Below are positions 1 to 9,259 of a stretch of DNA of 64,000 bases, one piece after another. The DNA is taken from contig NZ_CAEUHO010000001.1 of assembly GCF_903181435.1 (NCBI RefSeq), positions 620,001 to 684,000 on the forward strand, written 5' to 3'. The stretch's first letter is position 1, and every line of letters begins with the position of its first letter. The translations under genes and the position numbers were made by a program. Source of the stretch: Bacteroides acidifaciens. Its GTDB lineage: Bacteria > Bacteroidota > Bacteroidia > Bacteroidales > Bacteroidaceae. The notes beneath the pieces were generated by a model. The model was not told the DNA's origin and did no database searches. It saw nothing but the letters and a program-made list of their open reading frames with translations.

Positions 1-43
1 TAAAGTCAAAAGCCAGACAAAGCATGTCTGGCTTTTGACTTTA
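1..43. terminator. Strong bidirectional hairpin terminator
   Basis: A perfect 19-bp inverted repeat (1-19 against 25-43) with a 5-base loop AAGCA. The arms end in an A/T-rich stretch, so it can terminate in both directions. The gene it serves lies outside the window to the left. Confidence 0.8.
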
Positions 44-91
44 TTATAGCTTGGAGAGAAATACGGGCGAGGCCGAATGCTTACCTTTAAC

Positions 92-203
92 GGTGATAAG
101 TTTATAGTCCACGTATGTAGGCCGTACAGCCTACATATGTAAACCGTACAGCCTACGTATGCGGGCTGTATAGCCTGCATACGTGGGCTATAGAAACATC
201 ACC
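92..203. repeat. Nested palindromic repeat cluster (unit around CCTACGTATG)
   Basis: Outer arms GGTGAT (92-97) and ATCACC (198-203) enclose a 15-bp arm at 103-117 that pairs with 178-192 at 14 of 15 positions. Inside lie two further hairpins built from variants of the same unit (GTAGGC/GCCTAC and GGGCT/AGCCTGC). The whole 112 bp can fold as one branched structure. From 204 to 506 I see no gene and no further clear signal; a 60-codon frame there has no ribosome site or recognisable content. Confidence 0.7.
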
Positions 204-506
204 GCTCCCAATAGATTATTAAGCTGTCATATACAGGTTGTCGTCCTATAAAACGTGCATTCTTATGCCTTTAAATGGGTAATCTCACCTAATACTACAC
301 TAAAATAGACAAAGTATAGGCATGATAGATAGCTGCTTTTATTCTTATTTAATTCAAATCCGCATCGATAATTGGATATTTGATTCATTTCGTACCGGTT
401 TTGAATAAAACGTATAGCTGCATCAAGGTTATTTCTCCTTTGTGTTACAAATTGAACTTGAATGGTTATTTTTCTTTGATTTTATATACGTCTTTACTTG
501 ATACTT

Positions 507-1964
507 CTAGTTTCCTTCTTGTATCGCTACGCTTTCATTTCCGTAACGGTCTACAGCTGTAACAGCGAAATGTTTTTTAGCATTCCAAGGCAGGATAGGG
601 GCGTAGATATAACTTGTCTCCCTGATATTCTGTGCTACGATATTTTTTGGCCGGCTGGTATCTACTGGATACTCATTGGAAGCATAAATAACGTACATCG
701 GATTATTATGCGGATCATTATCCGTAGCAGCCTGCCATTTTAATTCTGTGTATCCATTGTCGATATGGGTTATTTTCAGTTCGGATGGAGCCGTAGGCGG
801 AACATTGTCCAGCCAGGGCATGGGAGGCTGTAAAGCCGGATATGCGTAGAAGTTTTCGGCCAGTTCATCATAAATGCCTTGTGTGTTTTCCATGAGATAT
901 TTCACACGGTAGTGTCCTTCACCAGCCATTTTATGATTGCGGATGAAGTTTATTTGGCGGTCTATCTCATCACGTGTCCATTTACCTTCGTCGGGATGAA
1001 GGAAATAGATGCCGAGTCCCGGAATCACTTGCCGTCCGTTGCTTTGTTCCTGCCAGTCGAGGGCAAAAGGATAGAAACTGTTTCCCTGGAAATACATCAT
1101 CGGATATATCTGGTCTATGATGCCTTCGCCGAGCCATCCTTGCGGGTCTTGATAAACAGTAAAGAAAGCATTCCACCCACGGGAAGGGTAACGCGAGGTA
1201 TCCCGGTATTTTCCTACCGGACTGGCACTGAGCTTCACCCACGGTTTCATCGCTTTTACACCTTTATATATATAGCGTACGATTTCCGAAATATTGTCCC
1301 GTCGCCATTGCTCTATTGTACGCCCTTTGCCGTATCGGCGGAAATCGTACTTGTCGGGAAAGAGAGGAGCATTCTCCGGATAACGCAGATAATCGAAATG
1401 CACTCCGTCTATATCATAACGGCTTACGACTTCCCGCACCAGTTTCATCAGATACTCTTTGGTTCCCGGATGTCCCGGATTGAGGAAATACTCATTCTTA
1501 TAAGGTACACAAATGTCTTTCATCCGTTTGGTGACGGAACGGCTGCCGAGAGAGGCAACGTGTTTCCTGTTTCCCAATGGGATAGTCACCATCCAGGCGT
1601 GGCACTCCATTCCCCGCTTATGACATTCCTCAATGGCAAAGGCAAGCGGGTCATATCCGGGATTTCCACCGGATTTTCCTGTCAGGATAGAGTTGAAAGG
1701 TTCGATAGACGAGGGATATAACACGTCCCCGCGTGTACGTGTCTGAAACAGGACGGTATTGAAGTTGGCAGCTTTTAGCTTATCGAGAATATCCACCAAT
1801 TCTTCCTTTTGCTTGCGGATACTTTGAGGACTTAAAGCACGTGTACGAGGCCAGTCAAGACCATACAGAGCAGTGAGCCAGGCGGCACGAACCTCATGCT
1901 TGGGCTGTGCAGCTACGGAGAGGAAAGGAAACAAAAGTGAAAGAATGAAAATATATCGACGCAT
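507..1964 (-). CDS. Secreted GHL10-family putative glycoside hydrolase
   Basis: A 485-residue protein with a clear signal peptide (about residues 1-19, ending SVAAQ), so it is periplasmic or exported. The mature part opens with HEVRAAWLTALYGLDWP, the hallmark start of the GHL10 (DUF187, YngK-like) family of TIM-barrel proteins related to glycoside hydrolases. VSRYDIDGVHFDYLRYPE, at about residues 185-202, is the typical acidic strand of the barrel. The last ~95 residues (TAPSELKITHI onward) look like a fibronectin-III/Ig-like sheet domain. Members are thought to act on glycans, but the substrate is not settled. It is a paralogue of the protein at 7140-8648. It has its own -7 box just upstream and is divergent from cstA. 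Confidence 0.85.
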   Translation of the reverse strand: MRRYIFILSLLFPFLSVAAQPKHEVRAAWLTALYGLDWPRTRALSPQSIRKQKEELVDILDKLKAANFNTVLFQTRTRGDVLYPSSIEPFNSILTGKSGGNPGYDPLAFAIEECHKRGMECHAWMVTIPLGNRKHVASLGSRSVTKRMKDICVPYKNEYFLNPGHPGTKEYLMKLVREVVSRYDIDGVHFDYLRYPENAPLFPDKYDFRRYGKGRTIEQWRRDNISEIVRYIYKGVKAMKPWVKLSASPVGKYRDTSRYPSRGWNAFFTVYQDPQGWLGEGIIDQIYPMMYFQGNSFYPFALDWQEQSNGRQVIPGLGIYFLHPDEGKWTRDEIDRQINFIRNHKMAGEGHYRVKYLMENTQGIYDELAENFYAYPALQPPMPWLDNVPPTAPSELKITHIDNGYTELKWQAATDNDPHNNPMYVIYASNEYPVDTSRPKNIVAQNIRETSYIYAPILPWNAKKHFAVTAVDRYGNESVAIQEGN

Positions 1965-1992
1965 ATTCTTTATTTTTTGTTTTAAATCCCTG

Positions 1993-2000
1993 CAAAGTTA
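1993..2000 (-). promoter_or_regulatory. Bacteroides -7 box for the GHL10 gene
   Basis: TAACTTTG on the minus strand fits TAnnTTTG and lies 29 bases before the start codon at 1964. No clear -33 TTTG is visible. Confidence 0.5.
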
Positions 2001-2017
2001 GTAAAAGTGTCGGTAAT

Positions 2018-2050
2018 GTTGGGCTGTTTCGTGAGATTATGTTACATTTG
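2018..2050 (+). promoter_or_regulatory. Bacteroides promoter for cstA
   Basis: TACATTTG at 2043-2050 fits the -7 box TAnnTTTG. A TTG at 2019-2021 sits 21 bases upstream as a possible -33 element. Transcription would start about 15 bases before the ATG at 2073. Confidence 0.5.
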
Positions 2051-2072
2051 CCAAGCTAAAAAACGACACACT

Positions 2073-3503
2073 ATGATAACATTTACTCTATGCCTGCTGG
2101 CGCTGATAGTAGGCTATTTTACGTATGGACGTCTGATGGAGCGCGTCTTTGGACCTGATGGCCGTAAAACACCGGCTCTGACCAAGGCTGATGGAGTGGA
2201 CTATATTCCATTGCCAACCTGGAAAATCTTTATGATTCAGTTTCTTAATATTGCAGGACTCGGTCCGATATTCGGGGCAATAATGGGAGCTAAATTCGGT
2301 AGTTCTTCCTATTTGTGGATTGTATTGGGTAGTATTTTTGCCGGTGCGGTGCACGATTATTTTGCCGGGATGCTTTCATTACGGAATGGTGGAGAGAGTT
2401 TGCCGGAGATTATTGGTCGGTATTTGGGGATTACGACAAAGCAGGTCATGAGAGGATTTACCGTTATCCTGATGATTTTGGTAGGTTCTGTTTTCGTTGC
2501 TGGTCCTGCGGGACTGTTGGCAAAGCTCACACCGGAAAGTCTGGATGCAACATTTTGGATTATCGTTGTGTTTGCTTATTATATTTTGGCTACTTTATTG
2601 CCTGTTGATAAAATCATAGGCAAAATTTATCCGTTGTTTGCAGTAGCTCTCCTGTTTATGGCAGTAGGAATCTTAGTGATGCTTTATGTCAATCATCCCG
2701 CTTTGCCGGAATTATGGGAAGGACTACAGAATACGAATCCGGAAGCCAGTGAGCTTCCTATTTTCCCGATTATGTTTGTGAGCATTGCCTGTGGTGCAAT
2801 TTCCGGTTTCCATGCTACGCAGAGTCCGTTAATGGCACGTTGCATGACTTCGGAGCGTCACGGTCGACCAGTGTTCTACGGTGCGATGATTACCGAAGGA
2901 ATCGTTGCTCTTATTTGGGCTGCCGCTGCTACTTACTTTTTCCACAAGAATGGAATGGAAGAAAGCAATGCTTCCGTTATTGTGGATGCCATTACAAAAG
3001 AATGGTTGGGGGCAATCGGTGGAGTGCTTGCTATTTTGGGAGTCATCGCCGCTCCGATTACTTCGGGAGATACGGCTTTCCGTTCTGCCCGTCTGATTGT
3101 GGCGGACTTTTTGGGCATGGAGCAAAAAAGTATGCGTCGTCGTTTGTACATTTGTATTCCGATGTTCGTAGTTGCTATCGGTCTGCTTTTGTATAGCTTA
3201 CGTGATGCGAACGGATTTAATATGATATGGCGTTATTTTGCTTGGGCTAACCAGACTTTGGCTGTGTTTACCCTGTGGGCTATAACAGTCTTCCTGGCGG
3301 TATCCAGAAAACCTTATATCATTACTTTGATACCTGCACTGTTTATGACAAGTGTATGTTCAACTTATATATGTATTGCTCCCGAAGGATTGGGACTTTC
3401 GCATGCACTCTCCTATGGCATCGGCATAGCGTGTGTGGTGATTGCGGCAGCTTGGTTCTATGTCTGGCTGGGCAAGCAGAAAACAAGAAAATTATCAGAA
3501 TGA
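2073..3503 (+). CDS. cstA: Carbon starvation protein A family transporter
   Basis: An inner-membrane transporter of the CstA family, whose studied members import pyruvate or peptides in nutrient-limited cells. The start at 2073 gives 476 residues beginning MITFTLCLLALIVGYF. An upstream in-frame ATG at 2007 would add 22 unlikely residues and lie over the promoter. There are many hydrophobic helices, with the conserved stretches IPLPTWKIFMIQFLNIAG, GAVHDYFAGMLSLRNGGESL and GFHATQSPLMARC. It is shorter than the ~700-residue E. coli CstA, because the family has a short form. The stop overlaps the next ATG (ATGA, 3500-3503), so the small downstream protein is almost certainly co-translated. Confidence 0.9.
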   Translation: MITFTLCLLALIVGYFTYGRLMERVFGPDGRKTPALTKADGVDYIPLPTWKIFMIQFLNIAGLGPIFGAIMGAKFGSSSYLWIVLGSIFAGAVHDYFAGMLSLRNGGESLPEIIGRYLGITTKQVMRGFTVILMILVGSVFVAGPAGLLAKLTPESLDATFWIIVVFAYYILATLLPVDKIIGKIYPLFAVALLFMAVGILVMLYVNHPALPELWEGLQNTNPEASELPIFPIMFVSIACGAISGFHATQSPLMARCMTSERHGRPVFYGAMITEGIVALIWAAAATYFFHKNGMEESNASVIVDAITKEWLGAIGGVLAILGVIAAPITSGDTAFRSARLIVADFLGMEQKSMRRRLYICIPMFVVAIGLLLYSLRDANGFNMIWRYFAWANQTLAVFTLWAITVFLAVSRKPYIITLIPALFMTSVCSTYICIAPEGLGLSHALSYGIGIACVVIAAAWFYVWLGKQKTRKLSE

Positions 3504-3730
3504 AGAAAATAAAGAAATCAACGGGAGTTGCGTTAGCATTCCTTATTTATGTATCAGTAACGGCGGCTTATTTGTTGCCACGTAACACTGAAGTTAGTTT
3601 GACAGAGAAAATTCTGACGGTGGGTATCTCTTATGTCATTGTCTTTCTTCTTTGGTTAGTGCTTCGTAAAAAGGAACAAATGCGTGAACGCCGCAAAAAA
3701 GACGAACAATCTATTCACTTAAAAAAGTAA
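3500..3730 (+). CDS. Small membrane protein coupled to cstA
   Basis: 76 residues starting MKKIKKSTGVALAFLIYVSV, with two predicted membrane helices (about 8-25 and 38-58) and a very basic, charged tail ending HLKK. The ATG lies inside the last codons of cstA (ATGA overlap), which suggests translational coupling. I do not recognise a named family. By position it may be an accessory subunit of the transporter, but that is inference. Confidence 0.75.
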   Translation: MKKIKKSTGVALAFLIYVSVTAAYLLPRNTEVSLTEKILTVGISYVIVFLLWLVLRKKEQMRERRKKDEQSIHLKK

Positions 3731-3734
3731 GTTT

Positions 3735-4220
3735 ATGAAGAAATTAGCTTTAGCTCTTTGCTTATTGGCAGTCTCTTTCACTGCACAGGCACAATTTGAG
3801 AAAGGAACCACGATTATTAATCCTTCATTGTCAGGATTGGACTTTTCGTATAGTAAAAATGACAAAGCAAAATTTGGCCTTGGTGCACAGGTCGGTACGT
3901 TCTTTGCCGAAGGTATTGCCCTGATGGTAAACGCCGGAGCTGACTGGTCGAAACCGGTGGATGAATACACATTGGGTACGGGTGTACGTTTTTACTTTAA
4001 TAAAACCGGCATTTATCTGGGTGGCGGACTTGATTGGAACCGTTTCCGTTGGAGTGGCGGCAAGCATCAGACTGACTGGGGATTGGGTATTGAAGCTGGC
4101 TATGCTTATTTCCTTTCACGCACAGTAACTATCGAACCTGCCGTTTACTACAAATGGCGTTTCAACGATGGTGATATGTCACGTTTCGGCGTTAAGATAG
4201 GGTTCGGATTCTACCTTTAA
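3735..4220 (+). CDS. Small outer-membrane beta-barrel protein
   Basis: 161 residues with a signal peptide (MKKLALALCLLAVSFTAQAQ). The rest is made of alternating polar and hydrophobic strands rich in Gly and aromatics, and it ends GVKIGFGFYL, the aromatic-ended last strand typical of outer-membrane barrels (porin-like, OmpW-size). It starts 4 bases after the small membrane protein and is probably the third gene of the cstA operon. Its role is unknown. An outer-membrane partner for CstA-mediated uptake is possible but not shown. Confidence 0.75.
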   Translation: MKKLALALCLLAVSFTAQAQFEKGTTIINPSLSGLDFSYSKNDKAKFGLGAQVGTFFAEGIALMVNAGADWSKPVDEYTLGTGVRFYFNKTGIYLGGGLDWNRFRWSGGKHQTDWGLGIEAGYAYFLSRTVTIEPAVYYKWRFNDGDMSRFGVKIGFGFYL

Positions 4221-4224
4221 ATAA

Positions 4225-4258
4225 GTTGAGAGTTATTTGCTGCATAGTAACTCTCAAC
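4225..4258. terminator. Hairpin between convergent operon ends
   Basis: An 11-bp perfect stem (4225-4235 GTTGAGAGTTA with 4248-4258) between the beta-barrel gene and the end of uvrA. An alternative pairing joins 4221-4231 to 4266-4276. There is no good T tract, so terminator function is likely but unproven. The arms belong to the CTCAACTCTC-type short repeats seen elsewhere in the window. Confidence 0.5.
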
Positions 4259-4272
4259 TCTCCATTCTCAAC

Positions 4273-7044
4273 TTATCCCAGCTTTTCTTTCAAAAACCGT
4301 CCCGTATAGCTTGCCTCGCAAGCCGCCACTTCTTCGGGAGTACCTACTGCTACTATATTTCCCCCTTTATCTCCACCTTCAGGACCGAGGTCAATCACAT
4401 AATCAGCACATTTGATAACGTCCATGTTGTGCTCGATAATAACGATGCTATGTCCTCGACGGATAAGCGCGTCGAAAGCATCCAATAGTTTGCGGATGTC
4501 GTGGAAATGTAATCCTGTAGTCGGTTCGTCGAAGATAAACATAGTCGGGTCTGCTTTCTCCTGGCTCAGGTAGAATGCCAGTTTCACACGCTGGTTCTCA
4601 CCGCCGGAAAGGGTGGAAGAGGATTGTCCCAGTTTGATATATCCTAACCCTACGTCCTGTAAGGGAAGCAACTTCTTCACAATTTTCTTCTGTCCGTGCT
4701 CGTTGAAGAATTCAATAGCCTGGTTCACGGTCATTTCCAATACATCATAGATACTTTTATCATGGAATTTCACTTCCAGCGTATCGGATTTGAAACGTTT
4801 CCCGTGGCAGGATTCACATTCCAATACCAAGTCTGCCATGAACTGCATTTCTACAGTAATGGTTCCATCACCCTTACACTCTTCGCAACGCCCGCCTTCG
4901 CTGTTGAAACTGAAGAATCCGGCTGTATAACCCATTTGTTTGGCTAGCGGTTGCTCAGACCACAGTTTACGGATTTCGTCATACGCTTTGATGTAGGTTA
5001 CCGGATTAGAACGTGATGATTTGCCAATCGGGTTCTGGTCTACAAATTCCACGTTCCGCAGGTCGCGCAGACTGCCGCTGATAGAAGAGAACTCTCCCGG
5101 TCGGTCACTGCATTCGTCCAATTCACGTTTCAATGCCCGGAAGAAAATATCCCTTACTAACGTACTTTTTCCGGAACCGGAAACTCCAGTAACGACCGTC
5201 ATTACGTTAAGCGGGAAACGGACGTCTACTCCTTTCAGATTATTCTCGCGGGCACCTTTCAATTCTATGTAGTTATTCCACGGACGGCGGTGTTCGGGAA
5301 CGGGAATTTCCTCTTCTCCCAGAAGATAACGCACTGTGTGGCTATTACTTCCCTTTTTCAAGTCTTTCATGTCGCCTTGATAAACGACCTCTCCACCCAA
5401 GCGTCCGGCATTGGGGCCTATGTCGATGATATAATCTGCGGCACGGATGATTTCTTCGTCATGTTCCACGACCACTACCGTGTTGCCTAATTGTTGCAGT
5501 TGGCGTAATACATAAATCAACCGGTCTGTATCACGGCTGTGAAGCCCGATACTTGGCTCGTCGAGAATATAAAGACTGCCTACAAGGCTGCTGCCTAATG
5601 ATGTCGCCAGATTGATACGTTGGCTTTCTCCACCGGACAGGGAATTACTGAGACGGTTCAAGGTCAAGTATCCCAAGCCTACATCAATCAGGAAGTGGAT
5701 ACGGTTGTTGATTTCAATCAGGATACGGCGGGCTACGTCACTGTCGTGCTCGTTGAGTTCCAGTCCGTCAAAGAACTGCTTTAATTCCGTAATAGGTAAA
5801 TCTACCAGTTCGGAGATATTCTTACCGCCCACCCGTACATATCCGGCTTCCGGTTTCAGACGTGTGCCGTGACATTTCGGGCAAAGTGTCTTTCCCCGGT
5901 AACGTGCGAGCATCACACGATATTGTATCTTGTATTGATTTTCTTCCAGCATCTTGAAGAAATCGTTGATGCCGTGGAAGTATTGGTTACCTTCCCACAG
6001 TAACCGGCGCTGTGCATCCGTCAACTCATAATAAGGAGTGAATATCGGGAAATCAAACTTGTCCGCGTTGTGGATCAATTCGTCTTTCCATTCTCCCATC
6101 TTCTCGCCACGCCAGCATACGATAGCCCCTTCATAAACCGATAAAGAACGGTTCGGCACAACCAGATGTTCGTCAATGCCGATCACTTTTCCGAAACCTT
6201 CGCAGCTGGGACAGGCGCCGATGGGAGAGTTGAACGAGAACATCTGGTCGTTCGGCTCTTCAAAGACGATGCCGTCTGCTTCGAATTTCGTGCTGAAAGT
6301 GTGTAGCTTTGTTGTCTCATCCGGAAGATAGAAACGCAACATACAGGTTCCGTCACCTTCATACATGGCTGTTTCGGCAGAGTCGGTGAGCCGGCTGATG
6401 GCATCTTTGCTGTTGGTTACCGCCATACGGTCTACCAACAGATAGACTTCATCACCTGCCACGGGCGTATATTCGTCCATACGCTTCATTTCACCGTTCA
6501 CTTCGATACGGTTGAATCCCTGTTTCAAGTCTATTTCCAGTTGTTGTTGCAGGGTGCGGTCTTCACGCAGGCGAATGGGTGTCAGCACTGTATATCTCGT
6601 ACCTTCCGGATACGAGAGCATGCAGTTGACAATATCTTCAGTCGAATGCTTCTTCACTTCTTGCCCGCTGACAGGGCTGTATGTTTTCCCTACGCGAGAG
6701 TAGAGCAGGCGGAGATATTCGTAAATCTCGGTCGAAGTTCCCACCGTAGAACGCGGATTGCGGCTGTTTACTTTCTGTTCGATGGCAATGGCGGGCGGAA
6801 TACCTTTGATGAAGTCACATTCCGGTTTGCTCATCCGTCCCAGGAACTGGCGTGCATAGCTGCTAAGGCTTTCTACATAACGGCGTTGTCCCTCGGCATA
6901 GAGCGTATCAAAAGCGAGGGAAGATTTTCCGGAACCCGATAATCCGGTGATTACAACAAGTTTGTTGCGTGGTATATCTACATCGATGTTTTTAAGGTTG
7001 TTGACTCGTGCACCTTTTATCGAAATATAGTTGTTTTCTGACAT
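4273..7044 (-). CDS. uvrA: UvrABC system protein A, nucleotide excision repair ATPase
   Basis: UvrA finds bulky DNA lesions and loads UvrB. The 923 residues cover the full family length. There are two ABC ATPase halves: Walker A GLSGSGKS with Lys40 in the first and [10 protein letters not shown] in the second, with signature motifs LSGGESQRI and LSGGENQRV. The zinc modules show as [13 protein letters not shown] and the CEEC...CESC pair. The window has no uvrB or uvrC, which is usual, as the genes are dispersed. The start [16 protein letters not shown] is typical, with a TAACTTTG promoter box about 30 bases upstream. Confidence 0.97.
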   Translation of the reverse strand: MSENNYISIKGARVNNLKNIDVDIPRNKLVVITGLSGSGKSSLAFDTLYAEGQRRYVESLSSYARQFLGRMSKPECDFIKGIPPAIAIEQKVNSRNPRSTVGTSTEIYEYLRLLYSRVGKTYSPVSGQEVKKHSTEDIVNCMLSYPEGTRYTVLTPIRLREDRTLQQQLEIDLKQGFNRIEVNGEMKRMDEYTPVAGDEVYLLVDRMAVTNSKDAISRLTDSAETAMYEGDGTCMLRFYLPDETTKLHTFSTKFEADGIVFEEPNDQMFSFNSPIGACPSCEGFGKVIGIDEHLVVPNRSLSVYEGAIVCWRGEKMGEWKDELIHNADKFDFPIFTPYYELTDAQRRLLWEGNQYFHGINDFFKMLEENQYKIQYRVMLARYRGKTLCPKCHGTRLKPEAGYVRVGGKNISELVDLPITELKQFFDGLELNEHDSDVARRILIEINNRIHFLIDVGLGYLTLNRLSNSLSGGESQRINLATSLGSSLVGSLYILDEPSIGLHSRDTDRLIYVLRQLQQLGNTVVVVEHDEEIIRAADYIIDIGPNAGRLGGEVVYQGDMKDLKKGSNSHTVRYLLGEEEIPVPEHRRPWNNYIELKGARENNLKGVDVRFPLNVMTVVTGVSGSGKSTLVRDIFFRALKRELDECSDRPGEFSSISGSLRDLRNVEFVDQNPIGKSSRSNPVTYIKAYDEIRKLWSEQPLAKQMGYTAGFFSFNSEGGRCEECKGDGTITVEMQFMADLVLECESCHGKRFKSDTLEVKFHDKSIYDVLEMTVNQAIEFFNEHGQKKIVKKLLPLQDVGLGYIKLGQSSSTLSGGENQRVKLAFYLSQEKADPTMFIFDEPTTGLHFHDIRKLLDAFDALIRRGHSIVIIEHNMDVIKCADYVIDLGPEGGDKGGNIVAVGTPEEVAACEASYTGRFLKEKLG

Positions 7045-7072
7045 AAAATACTCCTTGTTTTATGGTAGTCGG

Positions 7073-7080
7073 CAAAGTTA
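7073..7080 (-). promoter_or_regulatory. Bacteroides -7 box for uvrA
   Basis: TAACTTTG on the minus strand, 29 bases before the uvrA ATG at 7044. No sequence resembling an SOS operator is evident to me. Confidence 0.5.
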
Positions 7081-7103
7081 GCGAATTTATCGGGAGTTTG
7101 TAT

Positions 7104-7111
7104 TATCTTTG
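7104..7111 (+). promoter_or_regulatory. Bacteroides -7 box for second GHL10 gene
   Basis: TATCTTTG, an exact TAnnTTTG match, 29 bases before the ATG at 7140. The -33 region is weak. Confidence 0.5.
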
Positions 7112-7139
7112 CGTCACATTATTACGATTTAAGAATATT

Positions 7140-8648
7140 ATGAAGCTGAAAAACTATCTTTTACTTTTAGCTCTTCTTCTTGCGGTAGGAGTGAGGGCGC
7201 AGGTGCCAACCGGCAATAAATATCCCAAACGTGAATTTCGTGCAGCATGGATACAGGCTGTCAACGGGCAGTTCCGTGGTATTCCTACCGAACGGCTGAA
7301 ACAGACGTTGATTGGTCAGTTGAACTCTCTTCAGGGAGCCGGCATTAATGCGATTATCTTCCAGGTACGTCCCGAAGCGGATGCACTGTACGCTTCGCAA
7401 CATGAACCGTGGAGTCGCTTCCTGACCGGTACGCAAGGACAGGTTCCTTCTCCTATGTGGGATCCGATGCAGTTTATGATTGAAGAGTGCCAGAAAAGGA
7501 ATATGGAGTTTCATGCCTGGATTAATCCTTATCGTGTGAAGACTTCATTGAAGAACCAGTTGGCTCCGGAACATATTTACCATCAGCATCCTGAATGGTT
7601 CGTTACTTATGGTGATCAGCTATACTTCGATCCGGCACTTCCCGAAAGCCGGGAATACATCTGTAAGATCGTGACCGATATCGTGTCCCGCTATGATGTG
7701 GATGCTATCCATATGGACGATTATTTTTATCCTTATCCGGTGAAAGGACTGGACTTTCCGGATGATGCGAGCTTTGCCCGTTATGGCGGTGGATTCACGA
7801 ATAAGGCGGACTGGCGTCGTAGTAATGTCAATGTGCTGATAAAGAAGCTTCATGAGACTATCCGCGGGATAAAGCCGTGGGTGAAGTTCGGTATCAGTCC
7901 GTTTGGCATTTACCGTAATCAGAAGAGCGACCCGTTGGGAAGTAAAACGAACGGTTTGCAGAATTACGATGACTTGTATGCCGATGTCCTGCTTTGGGCA
8001 CGTGAAGGCTGGATTGACTATAATATTCCGCAGATATATTGGGAAATCGGTCATAAGGCAGCCGATTATGAGACATTGGTGAAATGGTGGGCTACCCACT
8101 CGGAAAACCGCCCGTTGTTTATCGGTCAGTCTGTACCGAATACTATTCAGCATGCTGATCCTCAGAACCCTTCCATCAATCAGCTTCCACGGAAGATGGC
8201 TTTGCAGCGTGCTTATCAGACGATTGGCGGTAGTTGCCAATGGTATGCATCGGCAGTTGTCGAAAATCAAGGAAGATACCGCGACGCTTTAGTCGGTGAA
8301 TACCATAAGTATCCTGCTCTGATTCCTGTTTTTGACTTTATGGATGACAAGGCTCCGGGAAAAGTGCGCAAGATGAAGAAAGTATGGACAGAAGATGGTT
8401 ATGTTCTTTTCTGGACTGCTCCGAAAGCAGAAACAGAAATGGATAAAGCTGTTCAATATGTAGTCTACCGCTTTGACGGAAAAGAAAAGGTGAATCTCGA
8501 CGATCCTTCACATATTGTAGACATCACCCGCAATCCTTTCTACAGACTCCCATACGAAACTGGAAAAACAAAACACCGCTACGTGGTAACAGCTTTGGAC
8601 CGTCTTCATAATGAATCGAAATCTGTAAGTAAGAAAGTAAAACTTTAA
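7140..8648 (+). CDS. Secreted GHL10-family putative glycoside hydrolase, second copy
   Basis: 502 residues from the ATG at 7140. Earlier in-frame codons overlap the promoter and are rejected. The signal peptide MKLKNYLLLLALLLAVGVRAQ is followed by KREFRAAWIQAVNGQFRG, the GHL10/DUF187 entry motif. VSRYDVDAIHMDDYFYPYP carries the acidic residues at the end of a barrel strand. A C-terminal sheet domain (about 410-500) resembles that of the protein at 507-1964, its paralogue. It is probably a periplasmic or surface enzyme acting on glycan or peptidoglycan-like material; the substrate is unknown. It is convergent with the chromate-transporter operon, with only 13 bases between the ends. Confidence 0.85.
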   Translation: MKLKNYLLLLALLLAVGVRAQVPTGNKYPKREFRAAWIQAVNGQFRGIPTERLKQTLIGQLNSLQGAGINAIIFQVRPEADALYASQHEPWSRFLTGTQGQVPSPMWDPMQFMIEECQKRNMEFHAWINPYRVKTSLKNQLAPEHIYHQHPEWFVTYGDQLYFDPALPESREYICKIVTDIVSRYDVDAIHMDDYFYPYPVKGLDFPDDASFARYGGGFTNKADWRRSNVNVLIKKLHETIRGIKPWVKFGISPFGIYRNQKSDPLGSKTNGLQNYDDLYADVLLWAREGWIDYNIPQIYWEIGHKAADYETLVKWWATHSENRPLFIGQSVPNTIQHADPQNPSINQLPRKMALQRAYQTIGGSCQWYASAVVENQGRYRDALVGEYHKYPALIPVFDFMDDKAPGKVRKMKKVWTEDGYVLFWTAPKAETEMDKAVQYVVYRFDGKEKVNLDDPSHIVDITRNPFYRLPYETGKTKHRYVVTALDRLHNESKSVSKKVKL

Positions 8649-8661
8649 TAAGATTCTTGAT

Positions 8662-9210
8662 TTAATAAAGCAGCAATCCTGCAATACCGCAGGCGATAAT
8701 CATCAGAATCGGGTTTGCTTTATATTTTCTAGTTCCGATAAAAGCAATCAGGAATATAATGACGCTGATAACGAATGAATAAGTATCTTCCATTGGCGAA
8801 CCGAAATTCTCTACATTCATTAATACCAGTGCGGCAGAAGCCAGCAGTCCTACGACTGCTGGTCGCAGCCCGCTGAAGATGGATTCTACTACCGGATGTT
8901 TCTGGTATTTCAGAAAAAATTTGCTGATAGTCAGCATTAAGATAAAAGAGGGGAGAACTACTGCGAAAGTAGCAATGATGGAACCCCAGACACTGCCTGT
9001 CGAAGTAAATCCTACATAAGTTGCCGCATTGATGCCTATCGGCCCCGGTGTCATCTGGCTGATAGCGACAATATCCGTGAACTCCTGCGAACTTACCCAT
9101 CCATAGCGGGTCACCACCTCGCCTTGAATCATGGAAAGCATGGCATAACCGCCACCGAAACCGAAAAGTCCGATCTTGAAAAATGTATAGAATAACTGTA
9201 GATAAATCAT
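8662..9210 (-). CDS. Chromate transporter family protein, half-size (second of pair)
   Basis: 182 residues, a single CHR domain with about five to six membrane helices. It contains the family patterns FGFGGGYAMLSMIQGE and SQMTPGPIGINAATYVG (the PGP-N motif). The CHR family includes chromate exporters, but for gut anaerobes the real substrate is unknown. Short CHR proteins are encoded as pairs thought to pack as antiparallel halves, and this one is 49 bases downstream of its partner. It is the last gene of an operon headed by the hybrid sensor gene. Confidence 0.85.
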   Translation of the reverse strand: MIYLQLFYTFFKIGLFGFGGGYAMLSMIQGEVVTRYGWVSSQEFTDIVAISQMTPGPIGINAATYVGFTSTGSVWGSIIATFAVVLPSFILMLTISKFFLKYQKHPVVESIFSGLRPAVVGLLASAALVLMNVENFGSPMEDTYSFVISVIIFLIAFIGTRKYKANPILMIIACGIAGLLLY

Positions 9211-9259
9211 ATGTTTAATAATTATGTCATTATAATTAGTTTATGTAATCCGTTTTTTC

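Noticed and set aside
92..203. CRISPR array
   Set aside because: The units are short, degenerate and palindromic, with no regular spacers and no cas genes. The same holds for the clusters at 18.0, 60.3 and 60.5 kb.
380..743. Two short plus-strand frames (60 and 81 codons) before and over the end of the first GHL10 gene
   Set aside because: No ribosome site and no protein-like pattern; the second lies inside a real gene on the other strand.
879..1721. A 280-codon frame opposite the first GHL10 gene
   Set aside because: No ribosome site and no recognisable domain; it is a shadow of a gene with a clear signal peptide and family motifs.
3275..3499. A longer N-terminus for the small protein after cstA
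   Set aside because: It would overlap 75 codons of cstA; the ATG at 3500 gives a tidy ATGA overlap and a typical membrane-protein start.
7620..8270. A 216-codon antisense frame in the second GHL10 gene
   Set aside because: Antisense shadow without a start signal or family features.
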